DNA of 61,219 bases from Firmicutes bacterium UBA7510. GTDB lineage: Bacteria; Bacillota; Clostridia; Tissierellales; Sedimentibacteraceae. The notes below the pieces were generated by a model. It ran no database searches. It had not been told where the DNA came from and was given only the letters and a program-made list of their open reading frames with translations. Every line of letters begins with the position of its first letter. Position 1 is the stretch's first letter. A program made the position numbers and the translations under genes. The stretch lies in NCBI GenBank assembly GCA_002479485.1, contig DLNM01000043.1:1-61219 (forward strand). Reading direction: 5' to 3'. Of the stretch, positions 57,927 to 61,219 are shown piece after piece.

Positions 57927-57954
57927 ACTTCAATTTTTTTACCCCCATATTTAA
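57927..57954 (+). promoter_or_regulatory. SigK-like promoter of the second Arg-Asp repeat gene
   Basis: AC, 17-nt spacer, CATATTTAA: one mismatch to CATAnnnTA. The surrounding ~120 nt are a near copy of the region before the first gene. Confidence 0.45.
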
Positions 57955-58001
57955 ATTGATTATGTATCAAATATCCCCCAAGATTAGAAAGGAAGATTTT
58001 T

Positions 58002-58616
58002 ATGACTAATGACTGTTTTAGAAACGTAGATAGAGATAGAGACCGCGATAGAGATAGAGATAGAGATAGAGATAGAGAATGCGATAGAGCATGTAATCGT
58101 ATACGTGAAGCTAATCGTTTATGTAACCGTCGTGACAGAGACGATGACGATGACTGTGATAGAGATAGAGACCGCGATAGAGATAGAGATCGCGATAGAG
58201 ATAGAGACAGAGACAGAGAATGCGATAGAATTTGTAACCTAGTTCGTGAAGCTAATCGTCAATGTAATCGTCGTGACAGAGATGATGACTGTGATAGAGA
58301 TAGAGACCGCGATAGAGATAGAGATAGAGATAGAGAGCGCTGCGATAGAATTTGTAACCTAGTTCGTGAAGCTAATCGTCAATGTAATCGTCGTGACAGA
58401 GACGATGACTGTGATAGAGATAGAGACCGCGATAGAGATAGAGATAGAGACAGAAGAAGATGTGACAGAATCTGTGAAAATGTTCGTGAAGCTAATCGTC
58501 AATGCAATCGTCGTGACCGTGATAGAGACGATGACTGCAATAGAGACCGTGACAGAGGCTGTGGCGGAAGAGATGACGCTTTTGTAGGCGGAGATTTCAG
58601 TAACTGCTTTTACTAA
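58002..58616 (+). CDS. Arg-Asp dipeptide-repeat protein 2 (204 aa)
   Basis: 204 residues, ATG 58002 with AGAAAGGAAGATTTT. Four tandem units of roughly 40-50 residues, each an (RD)n tract, then CDRxCNxxREANRxCNRRDRD; the third and fourth differ little from the second, showing recent duplication. The C-terminus departs from the repeat: GCGGRDDAFVGGDFSNCFY. Paralogue of the preceding gene with four modules instead of one. Same inferred role. Confidence 0.7.
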   Translation: MTNDCFRNVDRDRDRDRDRDRDRDRECDRACNRIREANRLCNRRDRDDDDDCDRDRDRDRDRDRDRDRDRDRECDRICNLVREANRQCNRRDRDDDCDRDRDRDRDRDRDRERCDRICNLVREANRQCNRRDRDDDCDRDRDRDRDRDRDRRRCDRICENVREANRQCNRRDRDRDDDCNRDRDRGCGGRDDAFVGGDFSNCFY

Positions 58617-58660
58617 TAATATTATTAAATAATATTATTAAAAAAAGATATTATACAAGT

Positions 58661-58696
58661 AAAAAGCCTGTAACTCCCCCATGCTACAGGCTTTTA
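58661..58696. terminator. Bidirectional terminator
   Basis: AAAAAGCCTGTA and TACAGGCTTTTATTT with a 12-nt loop between the convergent repeat-protein and LemA genes. Confidence 0.85.
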
Positions 58697-58704
58697 TTTA
58701 TTTA

Positions 58705-59223
58705 TCAATCATTTATATCAAATTTTAAATATTCTACTTCTTTATACCCAAAAAATTTCACAATAATATTATGCGGAAATGTTTGTATGAATCTATTGTA
58801 TAGCATTACGGTATCATTATAAAACTGTCTATATATAGCTATTTTTTCTTCAATTTCTTTTATTTGTTTCTGTAAATCTAAAAAAGTTTCATTTGCTTTT
58901 AGCTCTGGATAGGATTCAGCTATACCAAATAATTTTTCAATACTCTTATTTAACTCTGAATTATTTTCGATATTTTCATTAGATGACTCTGAATTAATTA
59001 ATTTTTGTCTAATTTCAGTTATTGATATAAATAAATCCTTCTCATATATTGCATACCTTTTAGATACTTCAACAAGATTAGGTATTATGCTTATTTTAGC
59101 TTTTAGCTGAATGCCTATCTGACTCCAGCTATTACTTACCTTTAAATCCCATTGCAAAGCTTTATTATAGATATATATTGTATATAAGCCTAAAATTATA
59201 ATTATTATAGCAATTATTTTCAC
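58705..59223 (-). CDS. LemA-family protein
   Basis: 172 residues: a short N-terminal membrane helix (IIAIIIIILGLYTIYIY) then a coiled-coil bundle with VSNSWSQIGIQLKAKISIIPNLVEVSKRYA and IEEKIAIYRQFYNDTVMLYNRFIQTFPHNIIVKFFGYKEVEYLKF, the classical LemA signature and FPxNI ending. Function unclear in bacteria; LemA is often paired with a DUF2207/TPM-type membrane protein, as here. Confidence 0.9.
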   Translation of the reverse strand: MKIIAIIIIILGLYTIYIYNKALQWDLKVSNSWSQIGIQLKAKISIIPNLVEVSKRYAIYEKDLFISITEIRQKLINSESSNENIENNSELNKSIEKLFGIAESYPELKANETFLDLQKQIKEIEEKIAIYRQFYNDTVMLYNRFIQTFPHNIIVKFFGYKEVEYLKFDIND

Positions 59224-59240
59224 ATTATACCTCCAAATTT

Positions 59241-61097
59241 TTAGCTACAGCCGCCACCGCCGCCACCGCCTCCTCCTCCTCCTCCGCCGCCAGAAGAGAA
59301 GCCACCACCGGCACCTGAGCCAGAGCTACTAGCTGAAAACGCACTCTTTATATTATCACCAAAGCTATTTATAGAATCAAACATATTATCGTTAAAGCTT
59401 GCCTTTCCATTGCTTATATTATACATCATATACAAATTAAACATATTGTTATTTGTATAATAGTTAACATCATTAAGCTGAGGATACATCATTGGTAGTT
59501 CTTTAAGTATTTTCTTGCCCATTCCTACGGCTACTGCATACACAATATACTTTTCCCATAATATTAAATCTGGTAATTCTTTTTCGTTAAAAGAAGTAAA
59601 ATCCTTAAGAAAATTCTTATATCCTTCCCACAATGCCAATTCATCCTCGCCTGATTGTGTTAATCTTTTACAGCCTATCAAGCAAAACATAACTATAAAG
59701 AACAATATAAACATACATGCTGCTAAAACATATTGCTGAAGAAGAGCAAAAATTGCAGCTAAAATTATAAAACTAACCATTCCAATTACATAATTTTTTG
59801 TATATTTCTTTAGTGAGCTATCTATATAACCTATTTTTTTTATTTCTTCATTAGATTCCTTTATAAATTCATTAAACGTTGTGATTACAGAGCTTGAATG
59901 TTTATCAATATATTTTTTAATCTCTTTTTGAGTAATTTCAAAATTTCCATTAGCTATTTCATTGATAAAAGCAATCATTTTTCTTTCATGAGGCTTTAAA
60001 TCGCTGGTATTTTTACCATAATTTATCTTTATAATTAAATTATTTTTACGTAAACTTTCGTCTTTTTTTAATGAGACAAATCCTTTAAGGCTTAAATCTA
60101 ATAGTGTAGATGTGAATCTTTCGTCATAGCCATAAGTCGGTTTGTAAAAGCCTATTAAATCAATAACTTCAGATGGCGTTAAACCAGATTTAGAAAGTTC
60201 TCTATAATATTTCGGCTTAAATGTAGCTAAATATCTTTGTGAAGCTCGGTTACTGATTCCTATTATATAAATAGCTAATGCTATTAACAATAATATTGGT
60301 AAAATGTAAAAGGTAACTATATTTTTCTTCATAGATTCACGTTCATTATTGGCATTATCAGCAAATCTCTGTTCTTCAGCTAATATATTACTTAATGCAT
60401 TACCTGATTTGTAGTTAGTAGAATTTTTAAATAATTCCTTTGGAGCGGCTATTCTTGCCTCTACATATGTATTTTTATTTACTTTATCTACTGTTAATGT
60501 AACAAGTTCAGAGCTTTCTATACTTACCAATCCAGTCAATGGTCCATGTGCCCAGGCTCTAATTTCTTCTCTACTTGCCCCAGTAGGTAAGTTAATATTT
60601 ACAGAAACATTATTTAGAGGTATTTGCCACTCATCTCCAATAACCTTCCAATAAAATTCTGCTATATCATCATGAATAACTACTGCGTTATTTAGAATAT
60701 AAGACATCTTAAATGTTCTACTTTCATTTTTTGCATTATAATATATTTCTAAATTAAGCATATCATTGGATTTTTCAATTGCATAACTATTTACTGGTTT
60801 GTTACTATCAAACCTATCTAACCTTTTATACTCCATATTATTTTCAGATACTTTAAAGTCACTTATGCTATAATTACTATCAAGTGGAATATTTCGCGTA
60901 AATTTTGTAAAGTTACCACCCTCATATGACATTGTCCAATATTCCTCAAACAGTGCACTACCATCATCTAGCAATGTAATATTTATATTTAGCTTATCAC
61001 AGCTATAGGACTTATCGGCAGCATATACATTAGTAAATATTAAGAAAATCAGTAACAGTACAATTATTAATGAACGAATTTTTCTAATCAATTTCAT
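59241..61097 (-). CDS. DUF2207 membrane protein with poly-glycine C-terminus
   Basis: 618 residues. Signal peptide (IIVLLLIFLIFTNVYA), extracellular DUF2207 beta domain (about 25-240: SALFEEYWTMSYEGGNFTKFTRNIPLDSN, AEFYWKVIGDEWQIPLNNVSVNINLP), a membrane helix near 265, a cytoplasmic winged-helix-like part, two further helices near 440-475, and a Gly/Ser-rich tail of 14 consecutive Gly ending GCS. YciQ-like proteins share this layout. GTAGGGAGGC precedes the ATG. Likely partner of LemA. Confidence 0.88.
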   Translation of the reverse strand: MKLIRKIRSLIIVLLLIFLIFTNVYAADKSYSCDKLNINITLLDDGSALFEEYWTMSYEGGNFTKFTRNIPLDSNYSISDFKVSENNMEYKRLDRFDSNKPVNSYAIEKSNDMLNLEIYYNAKNESRTFKMSYILNNAVVIHDDIAEFYWKVIGDEWQIPLNNVSVNINLPTGASREEIRAWAHGPLTGLVSIESSELVTLTVDKVNKNTYVEARIAAPKELFKNSTNYKSGNALSNILAEEQRFADNANNERESMKKNIVTFYILPILLLIALAIYIIGISNRASQRYLATFKPKYYRELSKSGLTPSEVIDLIGFYKPTYGYDERFTSTLLDLSLKGFVSLKKDESLRKNNLIIKINYGKNTSDLKPHERKMIAFINEIANGNFEITQKEIKKYIDKHSSSVITTFNEFIKESNEEIKKIGYIDSSLKKYTKNYVIGMVSFIILAAIFALLQQYVLAACMFILFFIVMFCLIGCKRLTQSGEDELALWEGYKNFLKDFTSFNEKELPDLILWEKYIVYAVAVGMGKKILKELPMMYPQLNDVNYYTNNNMFNLYMMYNISNGKASFNDNMFDSINSFGDNIKSAFSASSSGSGAGGGFSSGGGGGGGGGGGGGGCS

Positions 61098-61219
61098 GCC
61101 TCCCTACACTTTGTACAAACATATTAATATAATTAATATGTTTATATATTAATGGTATTACAAAAAATACTAAAATTCAAGAAAAATAAAAAAAAGATAT
61201 CTGGCGATGTCTTACTTTC

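Noticed and set aside
57617..58460. CRISPR-like repetition
   Set aside because: The repeats are coding hexamers of varying number with no unique spacers.
57616..58587. Alternative-frame ORFs made of IETEIEIETE repeats
   Set aside because: By-products of the hexamer repeats in another frame; the Arg-Asp frames have binding sites, unique ends and cysteine modules.

Overview
The window is AT-rich DNA from a spore-forming, amino-acid-fermenting member of the Clostridia. The host call rests on a selenocysteine-dependent D-proline reductase cluster, a glycine cleavage operon under a glycine riboswitch, a spore germination protein (SpoVAF/GerA type), FeoAB and typical low-GC Gram-positive ribosome binding sites. 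The exact genus cannot be fixed from the sequence.

Region 1 (1 to about 15,900) is the early half of a prophage. Its left end lies outside the window and no structural or lysis genes are present. Most genes run leftwards: small unknown proteins, a RusA resolvase, an AEP primase-helicase, a ParB-like protein, a superfamily 2 helicase, a DUF669 protein, a Sak4-type ATPase, an SMC-like ATPase, an HNH endonuclease, a stand-alone Spo0A C-terminal DNA-binding domain and an excisionase-like protein. A divergent repressor switch (13,270-13,940) with visible operators and promoters, an ImmA-like protein and a tyrosine integrase run at the right end. The integrase abuts the 3' end of a response regulator gene that lacks the histidine kinase one would expect beside it.

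Region 2 (16,000-28,400) holds a lone OmpR-type regulator, a DUF4846 lipoprotein and the prd cluster, all leftward: prdR, prdC, prdA, a CBO2463/CBO2479-type small protein, prdB, prdD, prdE, the proline racemase prdF and an amidohydrolase. PrdB and PrdC both need UGA read as selenocysteine, so plain ORF calling truncates them. A sigma-54 promoter and three copies of a palindromic motif, probably PrdR sites, lie between prdR and prdC. The logic is L-proline to D-proline (PrdF), reductive ring opening to 5-aminovalerate (PrdA/PrdB, fed electrons by PrdC), with the amidohydrolase possibly supplying proline from peptides.

Region 3 (28,400-35,500) has a PadR-DUF1700-DUF4097 envelope operon, a TPR-GAF-GGDEF diguanylate cyclase, a cation-efflux transporter and SpoVAF. 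Region 4 (35,660-46,070) is a promoter plus tandem glycine riboswitch driving gcvT-gcvH-gcvPA-gcvPB-lpdA-lplA, then a DtxR-type regulator divergent from feoA-feoB.

Region 5 (46,100-54,300) has an ECF sigma/anti-sigma pair, SelO, a cell-wall amidase, an MBL-M20-DUF2284-GNAT operon and a PHP protein. Region 6 (54,480-57,320) is a TM1266-family protein followed by a complete SsuABC/TauABC-like importer behind a leader with an intrinsic terminator and a competing hairpin. Region 7 (57,400-58,620) has two duplicated genes for Arg-Asp repeat proteins with SigK-like promoters; LemA and DUF2207 genes close the window.

Three things look least explained: a repeated three-hairpin element sitting inside at least five operons just before start codons; the terminator-controlled TM1266/ABC transporter unit; and the Arg-Asp repeat protein pair.
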